NCBI RefSeq assembly: GCF_900105965.1
Contig: NZ_FNTV01000001.1
Span: 2,170,001 to 2,234,000, forward strand
Reading direction: 5' to 3'
Length of the DNA: 64,000 nt
Source: Arthrobacter alpinus
GTDB taxonomy: Bacteria; Actinomycetota; Actinomycetes; Actinomycetales; Micrococcaceae
Part shown: in pieces, positions 7,767 to 16,763 of the stretch
Layout of the letters: each line of letters begins with the position of its first letter
Position numbering within the stretch: the stretch's first letter is position 1
The notes under the pieces: model-generated
The model's input: only the letters and a program-made list of their open reading frames with translations
What the model was told of the DNA's origin: nothing
Databases searched by the model: none
Position numbers and translations under genes: made by a program

Positions 7767-10436
7767 TTAGACATTCCAGGAATCAGAGGTAGTGTTCGCA
7801 ATTTCGGATCTATCCGATATTCCAAGCTTGGCAAAAATACGGTAAAGGTGCCCCTCCACCGTGCGCAGCGACAGCCCAAACTCGGCAGCGATGTCTCGGT
7901 TGCTGGCTCCACCATGGACCAGGGCAGCGACTTTTCGTTCACGGCGGGTCAATTGCGGTGCCGTACTCAGCCGTGCCGACAAGGGGTCATGACCGTGGAC
8001 CAGCGTTGCCAGACGGCGTTTTGCCACGCGCTGTGCACTGTGCAAACGGTTCCGATCGCCACGCCGGCTCAAGATGGCGACGGCGTTTCCCGCGCTCCGG
8101 GCGGCATCCAATTCACGTCCTTCGCTCTCGGCGGCGTCACTGAACGCCAGTAAAGCCATGGGATCCTTTTCCGAGAGGGCCTTGGCATACTCGGCAGTAA
8201 TCTGTGCGTGCCGCCCTTCGCAGCGCGAGGCAACGGCCTTCAATCTCAGCGCCAGTCCAAGGTCGCCAGCGTGGATGCCCAACATCAGCACATCCATCTC
8301 CACGTGGACCATGCCCAAAGCGGCGGCTTCATCCGCAACCAGGCGAAGCTTGGGTCGTGGGTTTCCTTCAAACATGCCGTTGGCCGCCAGGAGAAACGCC
8401 TGGGACCGCAGGGATGAGGCGGCGTCTCGCCCCGGGCCAGTTGCCTCATACAGTTTTGCGTAATACTCCTTGACCGACTCCCGCCCAAGGACTGCGGCCG
8501 CATAGGCCGCCGCCGCAAGGCTCTGGGGCAGATCATTTCCCGGATCACGGTATTGGAGAGCTTCAACTGCCTGAACCAGTGTCTGCAGGGCAACATTCAT
8601 CCCGCCCTGGGCCAAATCACAGAGCCCCTTGGCAAGCTGGTAGCTTCCTCCATAACGTGGCAGCGAAGCTACATTGTGTTCGGCATCGTGGTCCACAACC
8701 TCGCGCAACAGGCTGAACTCGCCGGCATGCCACAGCGCCAGAAGATGGCGCCGCAAAACAAATTCCCTGTAGTAAGCCATCTCTTCAAGGTCTGACTCCA
8801 GCAGGTCGGCGGCACGTGAAGAGAGTTCTCGCGCTTTGACCGCCCTGCCGGTGGCCGAGAATACTTCAGACAACAGCGTGCAGGAGACCAAGAGGTTTGG
8901 GGCGCAGTTTTCCGAGGTCGCAAAAATCCGAGCCAGCTCGTCCTCGGTCCCGTGATAATTTCCATCACCGTGCATACCCTGAATTTCCATCAACCGCATG
9001 CTGGTTGCGTGTTCAGCCACCAGTTGCTGCCCCTTCAAGGAACCCTCCCGTGCCAAGCGGTCCACGGCTTCCCGCCAGTCACTGGCGATGGTCTCCAGAA
9101 ATGTTCCGTCCAGGCCTGGACGGAGTCCGCCATGTCCACAAAGACTCGCAACCAGACGAACCATTTCTGGATCACTGGAGGTCGCCATCATTTCGCTGGC
9201 CAACTCCTGCAGCTCGGGATACTCCCCTCTCACAGTCATCGTTCGGGCTTGTTCAAGTCGCGCAAATTCACTCAGTCCCGATGAGGTCACGGCCGCCGCG
9301 GCTTGTTCGGCCAGGTCCGGCAGGTCCAGCCGGTTGGCGAGTTGTGCCGCTCTCAGGATATTAATGTCTGGGACTTGAAAACCGTCCTCCAACGCCCACC
9401 CAATACAGCGGATCAGAGTTTCGGGCCGTGCCGCAGACAAATCCAGCAATGGGAGCAGGGTCCTGCGCATGGCCATGGTTTTTGCAGCCGGCAAGAGTTC
9501 ACACATGACCTCTCCCATAGGGGGGACGGCCAGGCTCACCACGCGAACGGGATCGTTGGAAACCACTATCAGCTTGGACTCTTCCAAATCATCTACCGTG
9601 CTGCTGCTCGCGACTTGGCGGAGGGTGTCCAGATCAAGACTGCCCGCAAGGGCAACGTAGTCAAGTGCTTGCCGCTGCGCTTCACTGAGTTGCAGGAGGT
9701 GATACCTGACCACTTCCCGCACGTGTTTGGTGGATCCCGTCAGCTCACCGATCAGCTGCCAGACTCCGTTGTGCTCCACCAATGTCCCCGTACGGCGTGC
9801 ATGCTTAATCTGCTCCACCAGAAACATCGGGTTGCCGGATGCGCGCCGGCACAGTGTGACGCTCGCACTTGGGAACACCTGGTGTCCAAGGATGTGCCGG
9901 CACAATTCCTGCATGGTTGTTTGAGGCAACGGTGCCAATTCAAAACTCTTCAATAGCCCGTCCGAACACATGGACCAGAGCTCGGCTGGAACCGAAGGAA
10001 AAGGCGCGCAAAGGAGAATGAACCTGGCTTGGTTGGCGGCAGCCAATTGCGCTAACAGGACGGCGCTGCTGTCATCGAGAAACTGTGCATCTTCAATGAC
10101 CAGTACCGCACGCTCATCGGTGCCTGTTCGCAATGCCGAAGACAGCGCTCTCAGGACATCTGATGAGGAAAAAGCCCGGCCGTCATGGAGCCCTGTCAGG
10201 AAGGGCGCCAGGACACCATACGGTTCACTGGCCAGTGCAGATGATCCGAAGGCGTGAAACGGCCGGATCCTGCTTCCACCCAGTTCAAGCACAGCCGCGG
10301 CAACGGATGTTTTGCCCAAGCCCACATCGCCTACCAACAATGAGCCGTGGCCATCGTCGGAGAGGACAGTTGCCAGAATGTCAGCCACCAATTCCTCGCG
10401 CCCAAAGAGCGCTTCCTGCGTTGTCAGAGACCTCAC
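7767..10436 (-). CDS. LuxR-family ATPase transcriptional regulator (LAL), first of four
   Basis: 889 residues. N-terminal AAA/STAND-type ATPase with Walker A GDVGLGKT (36-43) and Walker B VLVIEDAQ (about 113-120); a long alpha-helical TPR-like middle; and a C-terminal LuxR helix-turn-helix (about 828-880) with LTRRERKVAAL and SLRTVEGHLYRIFAKLGI. This is the MalT-like large regulator layout, in which ATP and an inducer bound by the repeat region promote oligomerisation and DNA binding. The ATG overlaps the stop of the upstream LAL gene by 4 bases, so the two are translationally coupled. The inducer is unknown. The surface glycan operons just downstream are candidate targets. Confidence 0.9.
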   Translation of the reverse strand: MRSLTTQEALFGREELVADILATVLSDDGHGSLLVGDVGLGKTSVAAAVLELGGSRIRPFHAFGSSALASEPYGVLAPFLTGLHDGRAFSSSDVLRALSSALRTGTDERAVLVIEDAQFLDDSSAVLLAQLAAANQARFILLCAPFPSVPAELWSMCSDGLLKSFELAPLPQTTMQELCRHILGHQVFPSASVTLCRRASGNPMFLVEQIKHARRTGTLVEHNGVWQLIGELTGSTKHVREVVRYHLLQLSEAQRQALDYVALAGSLDLDTLRQVASSSTVDDLEESKLIVVSNDPVRVVSLAVPPMGEVMCELLPAAKTMAMRRTLLPLLDLSAARPETLIRCIGWALEDGFQVPDINILRAAQLANRLDLPDLAEQAAAAVTSSGLSEFARLEQARTMTVRGEYPELQELASEMMATSSDPEMVRLVASLCGHGGLRPGLDGTFLETIASDWREAVDRLAREGSLKGQQLVAEHATSMRLMEIQGMHGDGNYHGTEDELARIFATSENCAPNLLVSCTLLSEVFSATGRAVKARELSSRAADLLESDLEEMAYYREFVLRRHLLALWHAGEFSLLREVVDHDAEHNVASLPRYGGSYQLAKGLCDLAQGGMNVALQTLVQAVEALQYRDPGNDLPQSLAAAAYAAAVLGRESVKEYYAKLYEATGPGRDAASSLRSQAFLLAANGMFEGNPRPKLRLVADEAAALGMVHVEMDVLMLGIHAGDLGLALRLKAVASRCEGRHAQITAEYAKALSEKDPMALLAFSDAAESEGRELDAARSAGNAVAILSRRGDRNRLHSAQRVAKRRLATLVHGHDPLSARLSTAPQLTRRERKVAALVHGGASNRDIAAEFGLSLRTVEGHLYRIFAKLGISDRSEIANTTSDSWNV

Positions 10437-13141
10437 GGACGCTCTCCTTCAGCTTGCGCCAGTGCATAGCTCAAGTCGGAGCGTTCGGAAATACGAAGCT
10501 TGCCGAAGATTTGATAGAGGTGTCCCTCGACGGTCCGGATGGACACATGGAGTCGGGTCGCAATGTCCTTGTTGCTCGCACCGGCCGCTGCCTCCCTGGC
10601 AATTTCCAGCTGCCGGGAGGTCAGGGGCTGTCCATCGCCGGCACGCTTGGTGTTGGCGTCCATGTTGCGGCGGCACAATTCCATGAGTCCGCTCAGGTGG
10701 CGGTGCTGGTGTTGGTCAATTGTCCCCAATGCCAACGCCACTTCGGCTGCGTCAACCACCGCGTTGTCACTGCCAAGCTGCGCTGCGTGTTCGGCAGCCC
10801 GAACCAGAAGCCCTGCGTCACTGGTCACCGATCCCTCTGCGAAGTCCCTGTAGAAGGGGTTGTAGCCAACGTCCAAGGTGCTGGCGGCGTCGAACAACCG
10901 CGGAGCCACTTCCATGGCGCCCAGGCGAAGCGCCAGACCCAACGACTCAACTTCCCAGATTTCACGTCCTGAGTCCTGGTCAGAATCCGCTAGGTGGATC
11001 AGTTCCCGGATGCTCTGTTGGCGGTCACCCATCTTGGCCCGGGCGGCCAGTTCAAAGTACTTCCCGACCCTCTCCATCAACCAAGGCGCATCCGAGCTGC
11101 AACCTTCCAATTCCGCAAGGTACAAGGCTGCAGAATCGTTGTCGCCCGAAAGCACGCACGCATACGCGCCAGCGGAAAGCGCCAATCCCAAGGCTCCATA
11201 CTCGTCCCGCAGGCGGAGCTGAGAGATCTCCTGCTCCAGCAGAGACAAACTCTCTCCGCCATGGCCACGAACCACCAACAAGATGGGCAAGGCCAGATCG
11301 GCGAAGGCGCCGACATGAATGTCACTGTCGCCGGCCACCTGCCCGCACAAGGCCCGGGCCGCTTCCTCCGCTATGTCCAGCCTTCCAATAATGAGGTTTG
11401 CGAAGAACAAGTTCTCACGCGCCTTGGCGGCACAGCCCTGGGCAACACCCATCGTGGTGACGGACTGCAGCAGTTTGTCCGAAAGCTCCGCAGCCGCAGT
11501 TGCTTTCCCGCTTGCAGCATTCATGAGGCAGAGCTGGCTGCCAAGTAGCAGGGACTGGTTGGCGGAAACCTCCTTAGCCGCCGTGTACGCAAGGTCAAGG
11601 CCATCAATTGAATCCGGAAAATTGCCTGTCCACCAGGCTGCCTCGGCTGTGTGGACAATCAAGGTCTCGCGAAGGACACCAATGTTTGGCTTGTCCGATC
11701 CAATCTCGCCCTCCAAGGAATCCGGATACAGTTCTCCCCGCACTTTTTCCAGATTTGTCAGGGCTTCCGCCCACGTGACCTTGGAGGTAAGGAGCACTGA
11801 AGTCTCGGCCAACAAAGAAACAACCCACTCGGTCAGGGTGGGTTCTTCGTGATACGAGGAATAGAGGCTTGCAAGCAAGTTCCTGGCCGAGGTCTGATCC
11901 CCCATGGCCACGTGCGCCCGAACCGCCTCGGCGGTGGCTGTTGCGCCAGAGGTCTGGGGATCCAGTGTGGCCAGGAAACGAAGCGCCATGGCTGGCTTCA
12001 TCTCGTCATTGGCAATTTTTGCAGCATCAAGGGCCAGGTTGCGCTCCAGCTTCCTGCCGGCTTCCAGCGTCCAAAGAACCATGCCCACATCCGCTGATGC
12101 AAAATTGTGCACCATGGGGGAATGCATGTTGACTGACTCCCACTGTTCCTTGCTGCGCCCGGCCGGCACCTTGTTCCGGACAACTTTGGCCAACAGCGGG
12201 TGGATGGCCCTGACAAAGTGGTCCGCGCCTATGCGAACCATGCCCATCTCCTCCAAAGCGTCAACATCGCGATCATCCACAACATCCAAGAGCGTGTTGA
12301 TTGATACGGCTCGCGACAAGGCCACAATTTCAAGTGTGCGGAGCTGCTGCGCGTTGAGCCTGCGCAACTGGTTCGAAAACAGCTCCGAAGAGATTCGTTC
12401 GTGTCCGGCAATGGAACCGTCAAGGCACCAGGATCCGTCACGGAGCAAGAGCGCCCCCGAGGAGACCATGTCCTGGGTCAGCGCGGTGAGGAACTGGGGA
12501 TGTCCTCCGCTGGCCGCCCACAGCTGACGGCCAGCACGTTGGGAAATTCGCCCACCCAGCCGCATCTCGACTGCCTTGACCAGCTCGCGGAAGGAGAATG
12601 GTTCAACGCCCATGCGCCGAACGAAGCCGTCTTTGACCAGGTTGGAAAGTTCGTGGGGAAGCAGGTCAGTGGATCCACAGGTCAAGAGCAGGCGAATGGA
12701 CCTGGTTTTTGCAAGTTGTGCCAAAATGACAGCCGACTGTTCGTCCAGTTCATGCGCATTGTCAATAAGAATGCACATGTCCCGTCCATTTGCCATCGAT
12801 TCCAGGCGCCGCAGGGTCGCCGCCAGGACTTGTACATGATGGGTGAGGCTTTCCGGCTCCAACTCACTAAGCAGCGCCGCCAGCGCGCCATAGGGTTCGG
12901 TTGACATGTGGGAACTGGCATAAAGGTGAACAACAAGAACGTCAGCTTGCAAGGCCTTCACCGCCTGTGCCGCCAGATGACTCTTGCCGATGCCGGGAGG
13001 ACCCGCCAACAAGACTCCCAAGATTTCCGGATAGCTACTGGTGCCGGCGGCCGGCGATTTCAGCTCACCAACAATCGCATCAACAATCGCTTCGCGCCCT
13101 GTGACCTGCCACTTCGTTGACGTTGCCTGCACCCTGCTCAT
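10433..13141 (-). CDS. LuxR-family ATPase transcriptional regulator (LAL), second of four
   Basis: 902 residues from ATG 13141. A GTG at 13240 would add 33 residues with no match to the paralogs; a GTG at 13132 has better spacing to the AGGGGGG tract, so the start is uncertain. Walker A is GPPGIGKS. Walker B is MCILIDNAHE, with Asn after the Asp. The helical repeat region follows. The C-terminal LuxR HTH contains LTSRQLEIAREAA and SIRTVEGHLYQIFGKLRI. Same architecture as its three neighbours but strongly diverged outside the ATPase and HTH motifs. Forms a coupled pair with the downstream LAL gene. A perfect inverted repeat lies about 210 bases upstream. Confidence 0.88.
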   Translation of the reverse strand: MSRVQATSTKWQVTGREAIVDAIVGELKSPAAGTSSYPEILGVLLAGPPGIGKSHLAAQAVKALQADVLVVHLYASSHMSTEPYGALAALLSELEPESLTHHVQVLAATLRRLESMANGRDMCILIDNAHELDEQSAVILAQLAKTRSIRLLLTCGSTDLLPHELSNLVKDGFVRRMGVEPFSFRELVKAVEMRLGGRISQRAGRQLWAASGGHPQFLTALTQDMVSSGALLLRDGSWCLDGSIAGHERISSELFSNQLRRLNAQQLRTLEIVALSRAVSINTLLDVVDDRDVDALEEMGMVRIGADHFVRAIHPLLAKVVRNKVPAGRSKEQWESVNMHSPMVHNFASADVGMVLWTLEAGRKLERNLALDAAKIANDEMKPAMALRFLATLDPQTSGATATAEAVRAHVAMGDQTSARNLLASLYSSYHEEPTLTEWVVSLLAETSVLLTSKVTWAEALTNLEKVRGELYPDSLEGEIGSDKPNIGVLRETLIVHTAEAAWWTGNFPDSIDGLDLAYTAAKEVSANQSLLLGSQLCLMNAASGKATAAAELSDKLLQSVTTMGVAQGCAAKARENLFFANLIIGRLDIAEEAARALCGQVAGDSDIHVGAFADLALPILLVVRGHGGESLSLLEQEISQLRLRDEYGALGLALSAGAYACVLSGDNDSAALYLAELEGCSSDAPWLMERVGKYFELAARAKMGDRQQSIRELIHLADSDQDSGREIWEVESLGLALRLGAMEVAPRLFDAASTLDVGYNPFYRDFAEGSVTSDAGLLVRAAEHAAQLGSDNAVVDAAEVALALGTIDQHQHRHLSGLMELCRRNMDANTKRAGDGQPLTSRQLEIAREAAAGASNKDIATRLHVSIRTVEGHLYQIFGKLRISERSDLSYALAQAEGERP

Positions 13142-13352
13142 CCCCCCTGGAATCTGATCCGCGAAGCCTGCGCACGAGGAATCCTTGGGCTCCAGAAACT
13201 TCACTGGTGCCAAGTGGCACCGGCCACTGGTTGAAAGCACTTTTCAACAAAGTTGAGACCACTTTCAAACCATTCACCGACGCCTGCCAAGATCCGACTC
13301 GCACATAAGCTTTTGCCGTTGCTTCACGGTATCCACCCGCTTCTCGGCATGC

Positions 13353-13371
13353 ACGAGTACCGTGTACTCGT
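13353..13371. promoter_or_regulatory. ACGAGTAC palindrome upstream of LAL2-LAL1 operon
   Basis: Perfect 8-bp arms ACGAGTAC and GTACTCGT separated by CGT, about 210 bases upstream of the LAL2 start. The ACGAGT half is also the core of the bipartite elements at 408-415 and 7429-7436. Looks like an operator; function is inferred. Confidence 0.45.
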
Positions 13372-13812
13372 TTCTGCTCGTGAGTGCTACTTGTTTGTGC
13401 AAAGTCCTACTCATTGTTATCGATCACATGGATGGTTCGGAATATTTTGTGGCGCTGGCGCTCGAGCAATTTGTCCTTGACTCTTCTGTTCCCGTGACCT
13501 TAACCGAAAGAGCCATCTGACTCGAATTCGGGCCATGTTGCCGGCGTGCAGGTGGTTGGGCCTGAAATCAAATTCCACCGAGTACCAATGCGAGTAACAA
13601 TTCATCTACTTGTAGGGCCCGCGCCGAATGTGAGGGGAACTACTCGGGTAGTTACCACCCGTGTTTGTGGGGTTCAAACGGGTTGTAATTGAAGCACACA
13701 CACCGGTGTTCGGCTAACTGGAGGGTTTCAAATGCCTTGTACCAGAGCATCGGTAATGTGTCCCACATGGGGGCAGTTGTCAAAGAGGATCGCACTGACG
13801 CACAGCGTCGCC

Positions 13813-13844
13813 TGGCGGTTCAACATTGACGAACCCGCCATTTT
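13813..13844 (+). terminator. Terminator-like hairpin on the plus strand
   Basis: TGGCGGTTC (13813-13821) pairs with GAACCCGCCA (13831-13840) with one bulged C and a 9-base loop, and is followed at once by TTTT. This is the form of an intrinsic terminator for a plus-strand transcript, although no plus-strand gene is annotated upstream. Confidence 0.35.
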
Positions 13845-13874
13845 GCACGGTGCAAGCCACCGGGCTCCCAGTTC

Positions 13875-13934
13875 GGAGCCGACGGCGGAAAGGCCTTCTG
13901 AGACCAAGGCCTTCCCCCAGCCGTCGTCGGCTCC
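13875..13934. repeat. 60-nt imperfect palindrome
   Basis: Outer arms GGAGCCGACG and CGTCGGCTCC, with inner arms GGAAAGGCCTT (13887-13897) and AAGGCCTTCCC (13906-13916) around an 8-base loop. It starts about 90 bases past the LAL3 stop, so it may end that transcript, but it lacks a T tract on the minus strand. Confidence 0.5.
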
Positions 13935-14025
13935 CCTCCAGGATTTTTGCGTAAGAACAGCGGCACTCACTGCCTCCCGGCAATACCCAACTCCCGGCGT
14001 CGTACGCCGTTGATGTCCGGGAAAA

Positions 14026-16716
14026 TCACGAACCTTCAGTGGGGCTGGAGGGCACCAGAAGCGGCGCAAGTTCGTCCCTGCTGGTGATCCCGAGTTTCGA
14101 ATAAGCGCGGTACAAATGACCTTCAACGGTGCGCAAGGAAAGCTGCAACTGCTCGGCTATGGACCGATCGGAAAGGCCATTCGCGGCCAGGAGGGAAATT
14201 TGCGATTCCCGTTTAGTCAATTTTGCCGACTGGCCCTGGTCCCCGTTGCTATGCAGCCTCAATGACTGCCCGTTGCCCTCTGCAGCAACATGAATGGGCT
14301 CCATGACGGGCACATCGAAAACGGTACCTGAGTACCACGGCGCATCCACCAGCGCTGGCGACGCTGCAATCTTCGGGCCAGCTTCCGATCCAAGTATCTT
14401 GGCAACATGATTCTTGCGTGTGCCACCTACAAACTGGACCACGGCCGCGGACCAGGGACCATCCACTCGAGCGGCAACATCCAGAAGTCGATCCACGTGG
14501 TCGAGTTCGCCCAGCTCGAGAGCCAGAACCAACGCGTTCAGTTCCAGCAGGGTGGAGCCCTCCTCCAACGACTCATCGGCCAGCGCCATAAGCGCGGCCA
14601 AGCCAACGCCGTCGCGCTTCAAGTGCTCCCTGGCAGCTGCGGCAAAGGCGCGTTCATGGGACGTGACCAGGAACATTCCAGGCTTCTCCTGGTAGTCGGC
14701 CAACAAGCCGGTGGCAAGCTCCACCCGTTCCAATTGCGCCGCCGAATAGGCGGCAAGAGCCGTACAGAAACCCAAAAGCTGCTGCGGATCAGTTGCGCGC
14801 AAAGATTCAATGCACGGCAGCAAGACGTCTATCGCCTCATCAAAGCGCCCCTGCCGCACATATCCCATCCCCCGGCCAACGTTGGCACTGCCACCAAAGG
14901 AGAGGATGACGGGACCGGCATCGATGAAAAACCTGTCCAGAAGGATCTGCGCCTGATCCAGATCCCCCGCGAGAAGTGCCGTTGCGAGCTGCCGGAAAAC
15001 AATCATTTCCGGGATGAAAAAAATGTCATAGTCATCGCTGTGCTCAATGGCAAAGGCCTCACTGGAACACTTCTGGCTCTCTGCCACCCGGCCCTGGGCG
15101 CAGAGTTGTTCAGCCTCCATGGTCAAGGCAAAGGTCTGGACCAGCTTCCGCTCTGCCTCCGACACCGCCGAACCTGTCTTCAGGGCAGCAATGAGAGGCA
15201 ACATGTCCCGATACTGGCCGGATTGGGACAACGCCATCAACTTCAACAACTTGACCCGGTTATCGACCATTGCGTGAATAGTGTCAGCCTCAGAGGGAGC
15301 CTGGCCGGCAAGCCTGAGTCCTCCGGCAGTTAGCTGCTCAATCTCATCTTCAATGCTCGACGCCGGCATGCCCAACGCCATCCGGGTGGCTGCCTTCAGC
15401 AGGGATGCAAAGATCAAGTCATCAACGCTCTCCGCCTCCTCCAGAAAGTCGTCGAGCAGCTTCGCGGAACCCTCATAGTCACCGCGGAGGTAATGCGCCC
15501 TGGCCTTGATCGCTGCCACCCTGAGCGCATTGTCCTGGCCAGCAATATGCCCGGTCAGCTCCAAGGAGACCAGGGGCTGGGACAACTTGCACGCTATCAA
15601 GGCGGCCTGCAGCAATAGATCGTCTCCAACAGCCAGGCCGCAATCAATGGCCCAAGAGACCCAGCGCAGCATGGCTTCTCCCGTTGGCGGTTCTGAGTTC
15701 ATCCGCTGGCTCAAAGCATCGAACAGAATTCGGCGGTGGGCGGGTGAGACCATATGGCGAATTACATCGCCATAAATGGGGCTGGCCAGCCGCAGCGTGC
15801 CGTTGTCCAGATCGCTCAAATGAACTAGTTTCCGTTTAACAACTTGGTTCACAGCCGCTGCCCCGCTGATGTCCTGGACCAATGCCAAGGGGACAGGCTC
15901 CGCCAATGCCACCAGGTCCAGCGCTTCTTCCGCATGGATGCTCAGTCCGCGAATCTGTTGGGTAACGGCGTCGCGCAAGCTCCGTCCAACAGTGCGCGGG
16001 CCCTCTTGATAGACCCAAATCCCGCGACTCTGGGCCAGCAGGCCGTCATCAACCGCTTCCGAGACCAACAGCTTAATCAACAGCGGGTTTCCCTTGGCTG
16101 AAGACCAGAAGAACCAGCTGGTCTGGAGGGCAACGGGACCCTGCAATAAGGCCTGACAGTAAGAATGTGTTTGATCACGGGTCAGCGGGGTCATGTCAAT
16201 GTTCTCGGCCAACCCTGCCGACCACAACCGTGGCAAGGGCTCGGGCATGCCACCGGATCGCAGGTGCGAGGCCACGAGGCTGACACTGCCCGCCAGCACA
16301 AGATTAACCAGAAGCTCAGCCGTGGAAGAGTCCACTGCATGTGCGTCATCCAAGACAATGAGTGCGAGCTCGTCAAGATCCCCATCCTGGGACCCCCGCA
16401 GGTCATCGATGGCCGTCAGAACAGCTCGAAACACCTGGGTACGAAGACCCAAATTATCTCCGCGCACTCCCCGCAGGAATGGTGCCAAGGCGCCAAACGG
16501 AACAGCGCTAAGGGACGGAGTGCCCTGTAACGTCAAGACGGGCCGGGTCTGTCCAGCTTCAAGAGCCAGTTCTCGCAGGATGGTCGAGGCACCCAGGCCA
16601 GTGTCATAACTAAGGAATACGGCACGGCAGTTCTCGCCGTTGATGGCCATGTGGATATCGGCAAGCTCAGCTTGCCGAATGAAGGGTGATTTGAGACCCG
16701 CTCCTGCCATGGACAC
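14026..16716 (-). CDS. LuxR-family ATPase transcriptional regulator (LAL), third of four; degenerate Walker A
   Basis: 896 residues from ATG 16716. C-terminal LuxR HTH (about 833-885) with LTKRESQISLLAANG and SLRTVEGHLYRAYSKLGI. The helical middle resembles the other LALs. Walker B (ALIVLDDAHAVD) is intact, but the P-loop region reads SYDTGLGAST at residues 36-45: the lysine expected before Ser/Thr is Ala43. Loss of the P-loop lysine normally abolishes nucleotide hydrolysis, so this copy may be ATP-independent or act as a partner of the others. 47 bases downstream of LAL4, so probably the same transcript. Confidence 0.87.
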   Translation of the reverse strand: MSMAGAGLKSPFIRQAELADIHMAINGENCRAVFLSYDTGLGASTILRELALEAGQTRPVLTLQGTPSLSAVPFGALAPFLRGVRGDNLGLRTQVFRAVLTAIDDLRGSQDGDLDELALIVLDDAHAVDSSTAELLVNLVLAGSVSLVASHLRSGGMPEPLPRLWSAGLAENIDMTPLTRDQTHSYCQALLQGPVALQTSWFFWSSAKGNPLLIKLLVSEAVDDGLLAQSRGIWVYQEGPRTVGRSLRDAVTQQIRGLSIHAEEALDLVALAEPVPLALVQDISGAAAVNQVVKRKLVHLSDLDNGTLRLASPIYGDVIRHMVSPAHRRILFDALSQRMNSEPPTGEAMLRWVSWAIDCGLAVGDDLLLQAALIACKLSQPLVSLELTGHIAGQDNALRVAAIKARAHYLRGDYEGSAKLLDDFLEEAESVDDLIFASLLKAATRMALGMPASSIEDEIEQLTAGGLRLAGQAPSEADTIHAMVDNRVKLLKLMALSQSGQYRDMLPLIAALKTGSAVSEAERKLVQTFALTMEAEQLCAQGRVAESQKCSSEAFAIEHSDDYDIFFIPEMIVFRQLATALLAGDLDQAQILLDRFFIDAGPVILSFGGSANVGRGMGYVRQGRFDEAIDVLLPCIESLRATDPQQLLGFCTALAAYSAAQLERVELATGLLADYQEKPGMFLVTSHERAFAAAAREHLKRDGVGLAALMALADESLEEGSTLLELNALVLALELGELDHVDRLLDVAARVDGPWSAAVVQFVGGTRKNHVAKILGSEAGPKIAASPALVDAPWYSGTVFDVPVMEPIHVAAEGNGQSLRLHSNGDQGQSAKLTKRESQISLLAANGLSDRSIAEQLQLSLRTVEGHLYRAYSKLGITSRDELAPLLVPSSPTEGS

Positions 16717-16763
16717 GATCCCCTTCTCCCGAAGCAGCCACCCCCCGTAGTTCCCCCTTGGAA

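Larger units (their letters stand above)
13142..14025. other. 884-bp intergenic region inside the LAL cluster
   Basis: Largest non-coding stretch of the window. The right half (13780-13940) is dense in hairpins; the middle has AACTAC/GTAGTT (13636-13651) and the left part carries the ACGAGTAC inverted repeat. A plus-strand frame 13732-14013 has a good ribosome site (GGAGGG, 6 bases before ATG) but a composition that does not look like a normal protein, so I did not call it as a gene. Confidence 0.5.

Noticed and set aside
13732..14013. 93-codon plus-strand frame with a good ribosome site
   Set aside because: Residue composition and lack of any recognisable motif do not support a protein; it overlaps strong hairpins and is opposite to the LAL genes. 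Kept only as a finding about structured DNA/RNA.
14407..15333. 308-codon frame opposite to LAL3
   Set aside because: Antisense shadow without motifs or ribosome site.
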